Both the position numbers and the translations under genes were made by a program. From Hyphomicrobiaceae bacterium (GTDB lineage Bacteria > Pseudomonadota > Alphaproteobacteria > Rhizobiales > Hyphomicrobiaceae), in assembly GCA_025351355.1 (NCBI GenBank), contig JANXWC010000069.1, forward strand, positions 1-64,000: a DNA stretch of 64,000 bases, in the 5' to 3' direction. Below are positions 1 through 8,991 of this stretch, one piece after another. Numbering within the stretch: the stretch's first letter is position 1; each line of letters begins with the position of its first letter. The notes beneath the pieces were generated by a model. The model saw nothing but the letters and a program-made list of their open reading frames with translations, had not been told where the DNA came from and ran no database searches.

Positions 1-773
<773 letters not shown>

Positions 774-860
774 TTACGGGAATCGCCGACTTTTGTCGGC
801 GACTGCTTTGCACTGCACAAAGCGGCGGAAACCTACGCTTCACAGTCCGCGCGCGCAACG

Positions 861-899
861 AAAAACGGCCCCCCGAAAAAACGGGAGACCGCAGTTTTC
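861..899 (-). terminator. Rho-independent terminator
   Basis: On the minus strand a 10-bp stem (866-875 paired with 882-891, two G-U pairs) closes a T6 loop and is followed by TTTTTC. It lies about 25 nt past the stop of the small secreted protein gene and should end its transcript before aspartate aminotransferase. Confidence 0.75.
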
Positions 900-922
900 A
901 GCTCAATGATTGGCCGAGCTGT

Positions 923-1114
923 TCAGCGCCAATGACGACGGATCCAAACAAGACGGCAATGGCGACCGTAGGGATTGCACACGCGGCGCCAGAAAACGCT
1001 TTCAACAGCCGTGGGGGTGTCGATGCCGTGCGCACGACCACCGGCAAACGGCGCCGCTTCGGCACCCGTCACCAACATCCCGAAAACGGCAGAAGTGAGC
1101 AAAAACTTGCGCAT
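923..1114 (-). CDS. Small secreted Arg/Trp-rich protein (63 aa)
   Basis: Not a family I can name. The ATG at 1112-1114 is preceded by AGGAGATCAC, a good ribosome binding site, and gives MRKFLLTSAVFGMLVTGAEA, a typical signal peptide with an A-x-A cleavage site. The mature part is about 43 residues and ends in a basic aromatic stretch, RRVCNPYGRHCRLVWIRRHW, with two cysteines that could form a disulfide. A strong terminator follows directly, so it is probably a single-gene transcript. Small exported proteins of this style, with few conserved residues, are common in Hyphomicrobiales. The 70-aa product at 48988-49200 has a similar layout. Confidence 0.7.
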   Translation of the reverse strand: MRKFLLTSAVFGMLVTGAEAAPFAGGRAHGIDTPTAVESVFWRRVCNPYGRHCRLVWIRRHWR

Positions 1115-1243
1115 GTGATCTCCTGTAGGTTGAACCGGACGAGAATTCCGTCGACGCGAAACTCTTACCGCTACCTGCGCAGCCAGCCGTGAAAACACTC
1201 TGAATAAAGGGCTGTTCGCCGCTTATCTTTCTCGAAGCGGCGC

Positions 1244-1984
1244 TCAAAGCTGAGAGTGCTGAATTTCGACGAGCTTGCCTCGGTCCAACCGGAGGATGCG
1301 GTGCATCCGCTTGGCCAGATCGAAGTTGTGTGTCGCGATCAATGCCGCAACGCCAGTCGTCGTGATTAACGCCAGCAGGCCCTGGAACACGTATTCGCTG
1401 GTTTCGGGATCGAGATTGCCGGTCGGCTCGTCAGCCAACAACAGTTTCGGTTGCGGCGCCAAAGCGCGGCAGATCGCCGTCCGCTGCTGCTCGCCACCGG
1501 ACAACTGCGCGGGACGATGATCGAGCCGCGCCTCCAGCCCCATTAAGCCGAGCAACTCTGCCGCCCGTGCTTTTGCGGCAGCGCGCGGCGTGCCTTGGAT
1601 CATCAGCGGCATCGCTACGTTTTCAAGCGCCGAGAACTCCGGCAGCAACTGATGGAACTGATAGACAAAGCCCATCTCACTGCGGCGCACGCTGGTACGT
1701 GCGTTGTCGTCCAGCCCCGTGCAATCGCGGCCATCGACGATAACCTGTCCGCTGTTCGGCGTTTCGAGCAAACCGGTAACGTGCAGCAAAGTCGACTTGC
1801 CAGCTCCCGAAGGGCCGACGAGGGCGACCGCTTCACCCGGCCAGAAATCGGCCGAGGCACCATCGAGCACGCGGATTTCGCGTTCGGCCTGCTTGAAAAT
1901 GCGGGTCAGCGCGGCCAGACGCAGCACAGGTTGGCTGCGCAGCGGTTGACGGTGAGGGCCCGCTTGCGGCGTAACGTCTTGCAT
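1244..1984 (-). CDS. lolD: Lipoprotein-releasing ABC transporter, ATP-binding subunit LolD
   Basis: ATPase of the Lol system, which extracts lipoproteins from the inner membrane for transfer to the outer membrane. The 246-residue protein shows Walker A GPSGAGKST near residue 60, the signature LSGGEQQRTAICRAL, Walker B LLLADEPTGNLD and the switch histidine in IATHNFD. EPTGNLD and the length fit the MacB/LolD branch. It follows the permease gene by a single base on the same strand, so the two are co-transcribed and probably translationally coupled. Confidence 0.93.
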   Translation of the reverse strand: MQDVTPQAGPHRQPLRSQPVLRLAALTRIFKQAEREIRVLDGASADFWPGEAVALVGPSGAGKSTLLHVTGLLETPNSGQVIVDGRDCTGLDDNARTSVRRSEMGFVYQFHQLLPEFSALENVAMPLMIQGTPRAAAKARAAELLGLMGLEARLDHRPAQLSGGEQQRTAICRALAPQPKLLLADEPTGNLDPETSEYVFQGLLALITTTGVAALIATHNFDLAKRMHRILRLDRGKLVEIQHSQL

Positions 1985-1985
1985 T

Positions 1986-3305
1986 TCAGCCGTACCTCAG
2001 CGCTTCGACGGGATCTAGGCGTGAAGCACGCCACGAAGGATACAGCGTCGCCAGCACCGCGAGCACCAATCCCATGAGCACGATCAGCAACGTCTCCGTT
2101 GCATCCATGTCGGCCGGCATGCGGTTCAGGTAGTAGAAATTCGGGTCGAAGATTTTTCCACCCGTTATCCGCATCACCAGTTGCCGGATCTCCTCGATGT
2201 TACGCGTGAACACGACACCTAACAGGAAGCCGGCCAGCGTGCCGATGACACCGATCGACGCGCCGGTGATCAAGAATACGCGCATGATCGCGCCCTTCGA
2301 CGCGCCCATGGTGCGGAGGATGCCGATATCTCGGCCCTTGTCTTTGACCAGCATCATCAGACCGGAAATGATGTTGAATGCGGCGACCACAATGATCAGC
2401 GACAGGATGATGAACATCATGGCGCGTTCAACGTCCAACACGCGAATGAAGGTCTCGTTGCGTTGTTTCCAGTCGGAAAAGTGAATGCCGGGCATCCCCA
2501 GCGCCCGCAATCCGGTGATCGTCGTTGCGACTCCTTCGGGATTGTCGGTGATAATTTCTACGGCGTCGACCGCTGCGTCGCGCGAGAAAAACTTCTGGCT
2601 CTCCTCCAACGGCATGAAGATCATGATCTTATCGTACTCGTTCATGCCCATCTCGAAGATGGCGGTGACGGGATAAGTCTTAGTCCGCGGCAGACAGCCA
2701 AACGGCGTACATGCGCCGCGCGGGCCGATCAGGGTCACGCCGTCGCCGACGCCGACGCGCAAATTTTCAGCGAGCCGAATGCCGATTGCGACGCCTACTT
2801 GGTTATCGAAGCCGTCGAGCGTGCCTTCACGCACATTGCTGGCAACAAGTTTAAGCGACTTGATGCTGGCCTCGCTCATACCGCGCACGTTGCCGCCGAG
2901 CGCCTGCGCCTGCGTCGAGGCCATCACCTGACCTTCAATCAGGGGAATGACCGTCTGTACCGTTTTGACGCTACGCATCTGCTGAGCGATTGCGGCGTAG
3001 TCATCGAATGGCGCGTTGATCCGGTTGACCACGACATGGCCATTGAGGCCGAGGATTTTGCCGACCAGTTCCTTGCGGAAGCCGTTCATGACCGCCATGA
3101 CGATGATCAACGTGGCGACGCCTAGCATAATGCCGGCGAACGAAAAACCAGCGATGACGGAAATAAAGCCCTCGCTGCGGCGGGCGCGGAGGTAACGCAT
3201 GGCAAGCAGCCATTCGAAGGGCGCGAATGGCGGCGTGTTGGCCACCTTGGCGCGCTGAGTAACTGAGCGGGCGACGGACTGGCCGGCGATCGTTGTGTCG
3301 GTCAT
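1986..3305 (-). CDS. Lipoprotein-releasing ABC transporter permease LolC/LolE
   Basis: Membrane partner of LolD. The start is the ATG at 3303-3305 (MTDTTIAGQSV), preceded by GGGGAAG; an upstream TTG overlapping the proS stop is also in frame but adds an unlikely 20-residue leader. The 439-aa protein has an N-terminal transmembrane helix (FISVIAGFSFAGIMLGVATL), a long periplasmic domain, then three C-terminal helices, the FtsX/LolCE arrangement. It ends in YPSWRASRLDPVEALRYG, the typical end of LolC/E. Only one permease is seen, as in other alphaproteobacteria where a homodimer is presumed. Confidence 0.9.
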   Translation of the reverse strand: MTDTTIAGQSVARSVTQRAKVANTPPFAPFEWLLAMRYLRARRSEGFISVIAGFSFAGIMLGVATLIIVMAVMNGFRKELVGKILGLNGHVVVNRINAPFDDYAAIAQQMRSVKTVQTVIPLIEGQVMASTQAQALGGNVRGMSEASIKSLKLVASNVREGTLDGFDNQVGVAIGIRLAENLRVGVGDGVTLIGPRGACTPFGCLPRTKTYPVTAIFEMGMNEYDKIMIFMPLEESQKFFSRDAAVDAVEIITDNPEGVATTITGLRALGMPGIHFSDWKQRNETFIRVLDVERAMMFIILSLIIVVAAFNIISGLMMLVKDKGRDIGILRTMGASKGAIMRVFLITGASIGVIGTLAGFLLGVVFTRNIEEIRQLVMRITGGKIFDPNFYYLNRMPADMDATETLLIVLMGLVLAVLATLYPSWRASRLDPVEALRYG

Positions 3306-3361
3306 CGTTTCATCTTCCCCTGCTGGGTCACGCCATGACGCCAAATCTTGAGGCAAATGCC

Positions 3362-4711
3362 TCAAGCCAGCGTGCGACGGGCGGATACCAGATCCGAAAC
3401 GCGCCGCAGCGCCGCCTCGATCGTCAACGTCGCGCGTTCGCCAGTCTTGCGTTCCTTTATTTCAACTTCCCCGGTCCTGACACCCTTGGGTCCTACGATC
3501 ACCTGAAACGGCAATCCCATGAGATCCATTCCGGCGAACTTGCCGCCTGCGCGTTCGTCCGTGTCGTCGAGCAGCACGGACAGCCCGGCACGCTCGAATT
3601 TGGCATAGAGATCGTTGGAAACCAGGTCGGTGTCCTTGTCGCCCACTTTGAGATTGATCAAGCCGACCTCGAATGGCGCCAGCGGCACCGGCCAGACGAT
3701 ACCGTTGGCATCGTGACTGGCTTCGATAACGGCTGCGACGACGCGCGTCGGCCCGATTCCGTACGACCCTCCATGCACCGCCACCGGCTTGCCGTCCGGC
3801 CCCTGAACGAGCGCCTTCATAGGTTCTGAGTACTTGGTGCCGAAGTAGAAAATATGGCCGACTTCGATGCCTCGCGCCGAAACCTGCCTGTCGGCGCCGA
3901 TTTGTCCATAGGCGGCCGCGTCGTGCTTTTCGCTGGTGGCTGCGTAAAGCGACGTCCATTTGTCTACCATCGCCTGCAGCGCGGCGACGTCGTCGAAATT
4001 AGTGTTGGCGTGGGGCGTCGCGAAATCGAGATAGTCCTTATGGCAGAACACTTCGCTTTCGCCGGTCTCGGCAAGAATGATGAACTCGTGGCTGAGGTCG
4101 CCGCCAATGGGGCCAGTGTCTGCGCGCATGGGGATGGCCTTGAGACCGCAACGCGCAAACGTACGGAGGTAGGCGATGAACATCTTGTTGTAGCTGTGCC
4201 GGGCGCTGGCAGCGTCGAGGTCGAAGGAATAAGCGTCCTTCATGAGGAATTCGCGGCTGCGCATGACGCCAAAGCGCGGGCGCACTTCGTCGCGAAATTT
4301 CCACTGCAGATGGTAGAGATTGAGCGGCAGACTACGGTAACTTTTGACGTAGGTGCGGAAAATCTCGGTGATCATTTCCTCGTTGGTGGGTCCGAACAGC
4401 ATCTCGCGCTCGTGACGATCGGAGATGCGCAGCATTTCCTTGCCATAGGCATCATAGCGGCCGCTCTCGCGCCACAGATCAGCCGATTGAATGGTCGGCA
4501 TCAGGAGTTCCTGCGCGCCGGAGCGGTTCTGCTCCTCGCGCACGATCTGGTTGACCTTGCTCAGCACCTTGAGGCCAAGCGGTAGCCACGCATAAATGCC
4601 GGCGCTTTCCTGACGGATCATGCCGGCACGCAACATCAATTGGTGAGAAATTATTTCGGCGTCTTTCGGCGTATCGCGAAGAACGGGCAAAAATGATCGT
4701 GAGAGGCGCAT
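3362..4711 (-). CDS. proS: Prolyl-tRNA synthetase (short form)
   Basis: Charges tRNA-Pro with proline. The protein has 449 residues and starts [20 protein letters not shown]. Class II motifs are seen: motif 2 region [21 protein letters not shown] and motif 3 region [16 protein letters not shown]. The anticodon-binding domain follows ([27 protein letters not shown]). At this length it lacks the editing insertion of the E. coli enzyme, as is usual for alphaproteobacterial ProS. It lies in the conserved order DUF1467-proS-lolC-lolD, 56 nt upstream of lolC. Confidence 0.95.
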   Translation of the reverse strand: MRLSRSFLPVLRDTPKDAEIISHQLMLRAGMIRQESAGIYAWLPLGLKVLSKVNQIVREEQNRSGAQELLMPTIQSADLWRESGRYDAYGKEMLRISDRHEREMLFGPTNEEMITEIFRTYVKSYRSLPLNLYHLQWKFRDEVRPRFGVMRSREFLMKDAYSFDLDAASARHSYNKMFIAYLRTFARCGLKAIPMRADTGPIGGDLSHEFIILAETGESEVFCHKDYLDFATPHANTNFDDVAALQAMVDKWTSLYAATSEKHDAAAYGQIGADRQVSARGIEVGHIFYFGTKYSEPMKALVQGPDGKPVAVHGGSYGIGPTRVVAAVIEASHDANGIVWPVPLAPFEVGLINLKVGDKDTDLVSNDLYAKFERAGLSVLLDDTDERAGGKFAGMDLMGLPFQVIVGPKGVRTGEVEIKERKTGERATLTIEAALRRVSDLVSARRTLA

Positions 4712-5315
4712 ATTGAATTTGGCTCTATTTTATGGGTGATGACTTACCAGCGCACCGTTGGCGAGGCCCGCAGCGGCTTCACCTTCCGACATTCCGAGGG
4801 CCGAGGTCTGACGCCCCCCTATCTGCGGAAAGTTGTAGACTATAATTGCGGTCGGTCTGCTGAAGGATTTCCGAGGCCTGAGCGGGTGATAACCATAATT
4901 GAAGCTGGGAGCAATGTGTTAGCGGCTACGGCGCGACTTATAAACATCCTCAGGCACCCGCGCACTTCGTCCGAAGGACACATTTGGCTGAAAATCTGGA
5001 ATATTGGGGACAACCACCGGCTTGAGCCATCGCAGATAAAGTTTCTGTAAACTGGTGCGTGACAGTTGGCTTCCATCCGGCTAAAGATGCGGCGGTAAGG
5101 CGTAAAAATGGGTGTGAGCTGCTTAGTTTTTGAGCAGCCACAAAGCCCAGGTCTGGGGAGAAACCCGCTTCGAGCGCAATAGCGCCGTGAGCGGAATACG
5201 CTGGTTCGGTCAACGGACCCGCCATAAGATTTTCTGATTCCATCAGAGGGCGAGGCGCTGGCCACATGGCTACAGGCTCGTCCTTTTTTTTGCGCAGTCG
5301 GCGCCAGTTAGTAAC
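4712..5315. other. Intergenic stretch with no supported gene
   Basis: About 600 bp between proS and the DUF1467 gene, a junction that is normally tight in this gene order. Open frames of 104 to 141 codons exist on both strands, but their translations are rich in S, R, P and C, lack recognisable motifs and have no ribosome binding site. A 6-bp hairpin (5118-5123 with 5133-5138) and a short CTTCG/CGAAG palindrome near 4965 are the only structures I found. It may hold the proS promoter, a decayed gene or an unrecognised RNA. Confidence 0.4.
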
Positions 5316-5645
5316 TCAGCCTAAAGGAACCAAGTTCAAACGCAGAGCCAGGACAATGGCGGCAAAAACCGCCGACGCGACAATGGTGGTCAACGCGGCA
5401 ATTCGCCCGGCCTTGGCGTTGATCGGCGCGCCTGCCGACGTGCCTTGAATAAATTCCCCCACATCGCTTTGGGTGCGCACGCCAAACGGCAGCACGACGA
5501 ACAGGCTGATGAACCAAGCGATGTAGAAGATCGCCATCGCCAGGACATTGCCGATCGGCGCCACGCGGCCGTATTGCATCAGCACGGCGCACGCGACTGA
5601 GGCCCAAGCAGCAAGCGCCAACTGACTGGGTCGCCAGCCCTTCAT
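5316..5645 (-). CDS. DUF1467 family membrane protein
   Basis: A 109-residue membrane protein. Residues from about 33 read MAIFYIAWFISLFVVLPFGV, followed by RTQSDVG, the hallmark of DUF1467, and a second membrane helix lies near the C-terminus (AALTTIVASAVFAAIVLALR). The gene starts with an ATGA overlap on the mce stop codon, so the two are translationally coupled. Function is unknown; position between mce and proS is conserved in Hyphomicrobiales. The true start could be the internal ATG at MAIFYIAW, which would give the shorter form usual in the family. Confidence 0.85.
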   Translation of the reverse strand: MKGWRPSQLALAAWASVACAVLMQYGRVAPIGNVLAMAIFYIAWFISLFVVLPFGVRTQSDVGEFIQGTSAGAPINAKAGRIAALTTIVASAVFAAIVLALRLNLVPLG

Positions 5646-6046
5646 ACCTGCTCCAGTTCGACCAGCGTGCCGCAGAAATCCTTGGGGTTGAGAAACAATA
5701 CGGGCTTGCCGTGTGCACCGATGCGTGGCGTGCCGTCGCCCAACACTTTAGCGCCTTCGGCCTTGAGCTTATCCCGCGCCGCCAGAATATCGGCGACCTC
5801 GTAGCAGACGTGGTGCATGCCGCCGCTCGGGTTTTTTTCAAGGAACTTGGCGATGGGCGATCGGGCGTCGATGGGTTCGAGCAATTCGATCTTGGTGTTC
5901 GGCAATTCGACGAACACCACGTGCACGCCGTGTTCCGGCAGCGTCTGCACGGCGGATACCGTTGCGCCGAGCGTGTCGCGATAAACGGCCGTTCCGGCGG
6001 CCAAGTTCGGCACCACAATAGCCACGTGATTGAGACGCCCGATCAT
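5642..6046 (-). CDS. mce: Methylmalonyl-CoA epimerase
   Basis: Interconverts (2R)- and (2S)-methylmalonyl-CoA on the route from propionyl-CoA to succinyl-CoA. The 134-aa protein is a vicinal-oxygen-chelate fold with two beta-alpha-beta modules. The expected metal ligands are visible: His in MIGRLNHVAIVV, Glu in NTKIELLEP, His in GGMHHVCYEV and Glu in GTLVELEQV. It lies between rnj and DUF1467, the usual order in the group. Confidence 0.93.
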   Translation of the reverse strand: MIGRLNHVAIVVPNLAAGTAVYRDTLGATVSAVQTLPEHGVHVVFVELPNTKIELLEPIDARSPIAKFLEKNPSGGMHHVCYEVADILAARDKLKAEGAKVLGDGTPRIGAHGKPVLFLNPKDFCGTLVELEQV

Positions 6047-6065
6047 GTGTTGCTCCAGGATGCAT

Positions 6066-6179
6066 GGGAGATAGGGAAGGCAGTAGGCGATATGGAAAGC
6101 GGAAGTGGAAGTGGCAGTAAAACAACGCCGCAGCGCAGTCTCTGTCGGCCTATTGCCTATTACCTCCTGCCCGCTCCCA
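6066..6179. repeat. Imperfect inverted repeat between rnj and mce
   Basis: The left end (6066-6094, GGGAGATAGGGAAGGCAGTA and on) and the right end (6148-6179, ending CTCCTGCCCGCTCCC) are imperfect reverse complements built from short AGGCAATAGG-like units. Repeats of this kind occur in many Hyphomicrobiales intergenic regions. It fills most of the 140-bp gap. Confidence 0.55.
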
Positions 6180-6185
6180 ATTCCT

Positions 6186-7916
6186 TCACTTCGTATCCAC
6201 CGTCGCCGTCATCACCTTGACGATTGGTCGCTTGCCCCAGGCGTGATCGATGGTGCTGCGCACGGCTTTCTTAACCATATCCTCGATCTTGTCCTGGTCC
6301 AACCGGCGTTTCGGCGGCACCGATTTTAACGTGTTGTCTATCGCTTCCAGCACGAGGTCGAGCATGTCATGACCGTTGACGTCGGTCTCGGGGATACCGT
6401 CAAGAACGACATCCGGATCGGCCGCGATCTGGCCGCGCGTGTCGAGCACCAACGATACGACGGCGATGCCGACCTGCGCCAGCTTGCGGCGATCGCGCAC
6501 CGGTCCTTCGGTGCTTTCCACCAACAGTCGACCGTCCCGGAAAAGCCGACCAACCGGTGCTTCGTCGATAACGGCACCGGGGCCCGGCGCCAACCTCACG
6601 ATGTCGCCATTGCGGACGACCATTACCTGTGGCACGCCGGCAGCCTTTGCGAGGTCCGCATTCGCCGCCATGTGCCGGGCCTCACCGTGCATGGGGATGG
6701 CGAGCTTCGGCTTCACCCAGGCATACATTTCCTTCAATTCATCGCGCCGGGGATGGCCGGTGACGTGGACCAGCGCGTCCGCGTCGGTGACAATGCGAAT
6801 GCCGCGCTCGACCAGTTTGTTCTGGATGCGACCGACGGTTTTCTCATTGCCAGGAATGGTGCGGGACGAGAAGATGACGGTATCGCGTGCCGTCAGTTTG
6901 ACCACTGGATGTTCATTCTCGGCAATGCGCGACATGGCCGCGCGCTGCTCGCCCTGGCTGCCCGTGCACAACAGCAGCGCTTTTTCCGGCGAAACGTGCT
7001 GGAAATGATCCTGATCGTGAGAACGGAAATCCTTGCTCAGATGGCCGGTCTCGATGGCGACCGCGATCATCCGGTGCATGGCGCGTCCAGCCACGATCAG
7101 TGTCCGCCCGGTTGCTTTCGCGGCGTCCGAGATGGCTTGGATGCGCGCGACGTTGGACGAAAAGATTGTCACTGCCACGGCGCCGCTGCACTTGGCAATG
7201 ATATCAGCCAAGCTCTTGGCAACCTCGGTTTCGGAAGGCGAGCGCCCCTCGCGCATGGCGTTGGTGCTATCGCAGATCAGCGCATCCACGCCCTCGGCAC
7301 CGAGTGCCCGCAGCCGGTTCGCGTCCGTATCAGTGCAACTGCCGTAGGGGGTCGGTTCGATCTTCCAGTCGCCGGTGTGGAGCACCTTGCCGTCGGCCGT
7401 TTTGATCATCAAAGCCTGTGGTTCCGGCACCGAATGCGCCACCGCTACGAATTCCAGATCGAAACCGCCGATCTGAAATTTGCTAGAGACAGGTATTTCC
7501 TTGATCGGAATTTTCGTGCGATTGCCATTCTCGGCCATTTTGGCTTTGATCAGCGTGGCGGTGAACGGAGTTGCATAGACCGGCACCTTGAGGCGCGGCC
7601 ACAATTCGACAAGCGCGCCGAAATGATCCTCGTGCGCATGCGTGATGACGATGCCGCTGAGGCTGACGTGTTCGTCCTCTATGAAGCGCAAATCCGGCAG
7701 GATCACATCGACGCCAGGGTCGAACTCCCCTTCGGGGAAGGTAATGCCGATGTCGACCATCAGCCATTCGCGCTTATCGGCCGGACCGGTGCCGTAGAGA
7801 TAGCAGTTCATGCCGATCTCACCCAGCCCGCCAAGAGCCAGGAACACCAGTTCCGACGCGCCGCCCTTCGCACCGGGCTTGCCGCCCGCGCGCGTCTTCG
7901 ATCGCTGATCTGCCAT
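6186..7916 (-). CDS. rnj: Ribonuclease J
   Basis: Metallo-beta-lactamase/beta-CASP ribonuclease with endo- and 5'-exonuclease activity, acting in RNA decay and rRNA maturation. The 576-residue protein has the zinc motif THAHEDHFGAL near residue 92 and later conserved histidines in VAHSVPEP and VLHTGDWKIEPTP. The beta-CASP part contains CDSTNAMREGRSPSE and LLCTGSQGEQ, and HVTGHPRRDELKEMY and IPMHGEARHM follow. The start MADQRSKTRAGGKPG lies 8 nt from the birA stop, so the two are likely one transcript. Confidence 0.95.
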   Translation of the reverse strand: MADQRSKTRAGGKPGAKGGASELVFLALGGLGEIGMNCYLYGTGPADKREWLMVDIGITFPEGEFDPGVDVILPDLRFIEDEHVSLSGIVITHAHEDHFGALVELWPRLKVPVYATPFTATLIKAKMAENGNRTKIPIKEIPVSSKFQIGGFDLEFVAVAHSVPEPQALMIKTADGKVLHTGDWKIEPTPYGSCTDTDANRLRALGAEGVDALICDSTNAMREGRSPSETEVAKSLADIIAKCSGAVAVTIFSSNVARIQAISDAAKATGRTLIVAGRAMHRMIAVAIETGHLSKDFRSHDQDHFQHVSPEKALLLCTGSQGEQRAAMSRIAENEHPVVKLTARDTVIFSSRTIPGNEKTVGRIQNKLVERGIRIVTDADALVHVTGHPRRDELKEMYAWVKPKLAIPMHGEARHMAANADLAKAAGVPQVMVVRNGDIVRLAPGPGAVIDEAPVGRLFRDGRLLVESTEGPVRDRRKLAQVGIAVVSLVLDTRGQIAADPDVVLDGIPETDVNGHDMLDLVLEAIDNTLKSVPPKRRLDQDKIEDMVKKAVRSTIDHAWGKRPIVKVMTATVDTK

Positions 7917-7924
7917 CTAATCTC

Positions 7925-8884
7925 TTATCCTCGGCCGCGCTCGGCGGCGTTTACCGTCACATCACCAAATGTCATACGCCGGTCGTAGCCGGAATGGTCC
8001 CTCAAGATCAATGCCCCGTCGTAGTCGAGACCCGCAAATTTGCCTTCGACAAGATCGCTGCCGGTATTGATGGTCATCGCGGTGCCCATTGGCAACGCAT
8101 CCGATAACCATCGCTCGCGTATAGTGTCGAAGTCCCCGCCCATGTTCCAGATGGCTAGTTTAGCAGCCATTTCGACGGCCAGGGCATCCAGCATCGTCGC
8201 AGGCGAGACGGACACGTTGTGCGCCGCGAGACACGTCGTCGCGCGTCCCAACTGATCAGGTGCGTGCGCCAGATTTATCCCGACGCCGATCACGGCCAGC
8301 ATGGTCCGGTCGGAGCGCTGCGTACTTTCCGGGAGGATGCCAACAAGTTTTGCGCCGTCGAGCAGAATGTCGTTCGGCCATTTGAGACGCAGGGGGAGCG
8401 GCGCCTGCGGTGAGGAAGGCCCCCTCATCCGGCCTTCGGCCACCTTCTCCCCCAAGGGAGAAGGCATTCCCACCGCTGCTGGCGGGTTTGTCCTCTCCCC
8501 TTGGGGAGAGGATGTCCGCCGGGTGCGAAGGCGCCAAAGATTGGGGACAGTTGACGGGGCCTTCGACACGATCTCCGATGCCCCAGATGACGCAAAGTCA
8601 GCAACTACGCGCCGGATTGCAGCGACGACAGCTACCGCGGCGACGAACGAGAGGTGGTGGACGATCGTCGGGGCGCAAGATAGGTGCAGCAGCAGGCTGG
8701 CGTAGTGATTGCCGGGCTCAGAGGTCCACGCGCGGCCGGAGCGACCGCGGCCGGCGGTCTGCCGGTTGGCACGCACCCACAAAGGCGTGGCGGCGCCAGC
8801 GAGTCCGAGCCGCATGGCTTCCGCGTTGGTCGAACCGATCGCGTCCAATTCGAGGATAAGGATGCCGTTGGGCGTGCGTTTCAT
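7925..8884 (-). CDS. birA: Biotin--[acetyl-CoA-carboxylase] ligase carrying an in-frame repeat insertion
   Basis: Attaches biotin to biotin-dependent carboxylases through biotinyl-5'-AMP. The protein lacks the N-terminal DNA-binding domain, so it is a monofunctional ligase. The start (MKRTPNGILILELDAIGSTN) is at 8882-8884, inside a longer open frame that runs back over nuoN. Catalytic motifs are intact: TAGRGRSGRAW at residues 43-53 and LRLKWPNDILLDG at 165-177. Between them, residues about 97-161 (ASSGASEIVSKAP to GPSSPQAP) have no counterpart in normal BirA, where the two parts are separated by a short helix and loop. The middle of this insert (about 8414-8532) is a palindromic repeat found elsewhere in the window. 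At 319 aa the protein is about 60 residues longer than usual. No clear ribosome binding site precedes the ATG. Confidence 0.9.
   Translation of the reverse strand: MKRTPNGILILELDAIGSTNAEAMRLGLAGAATPLWVRANRQTAGRGRSGRAWTSEPGNHYASLLLHLSCAPTIVHHLSFVAAVAVVAAIRRVVADFASSGASEIVSKAPSTVPNLWRLRTRRTSSPQGERTNPPAAVGMPSPLGEKVAEGRMRGPSSPQAPLPLRLKWPNDILLDGAKLVGILPESTQRSDRTMLAVIGVGINLAHAPDQLGRATTCLAAHNVSVSPATMLDALAVEMAAKLAIWNMGGDFDTIRERWLSDALPMGTAMTINTGSDLVEGKFAGLDYDGALILRDHSGYDRRMTFGDVTVNAAERGRG
8414..8532. repeat. Palindromic repeat element inside birA (same family as 33212-33339)
   Basis: The left end AAGGCCCCCTCATCCGGCCT, the inner CACCTTCTCCCCCAAGGGAG and the inner TCCTCTCCCCTTGGGGAGAG match the intergenic copy between secD and secF closely. 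Its right terminal arm has diverged. On the minus strand it is read as part of BirA (about residues 118-157, including TSSPQGERTNPP and SPLGEKVAEGRMRG) without a stop or frame change. Confidence 0.85.
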
Positions 8885-8991
8885 AGGAGGGGATGTGCCA
8901 TAATTCGCGCCTGCGCGCGAGCGAGGCCAGCCTCGCACTCCGTTGGGCGCAACACCCGCCCGCGTTTTGAGTGAAAAAAACTGCGCCGCGA

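Noticed and set aside
4840-5267. Minus-strand frames of 105 and 141 codons in the proS/DUF1467 gap
   Set aside because: They overlap each other in different frames, have no ribosome binding site and no recognisable motif. I kept the area only as an unexplained gap.
6369-7988. A 539-codon open frame on the plus strand
   Set aside because: It is exactly antisense to rnj, a certain gene. Its translation is rich in R, H, G and D without motifs, which is typical of the opposite strand of a GC-rich gene.
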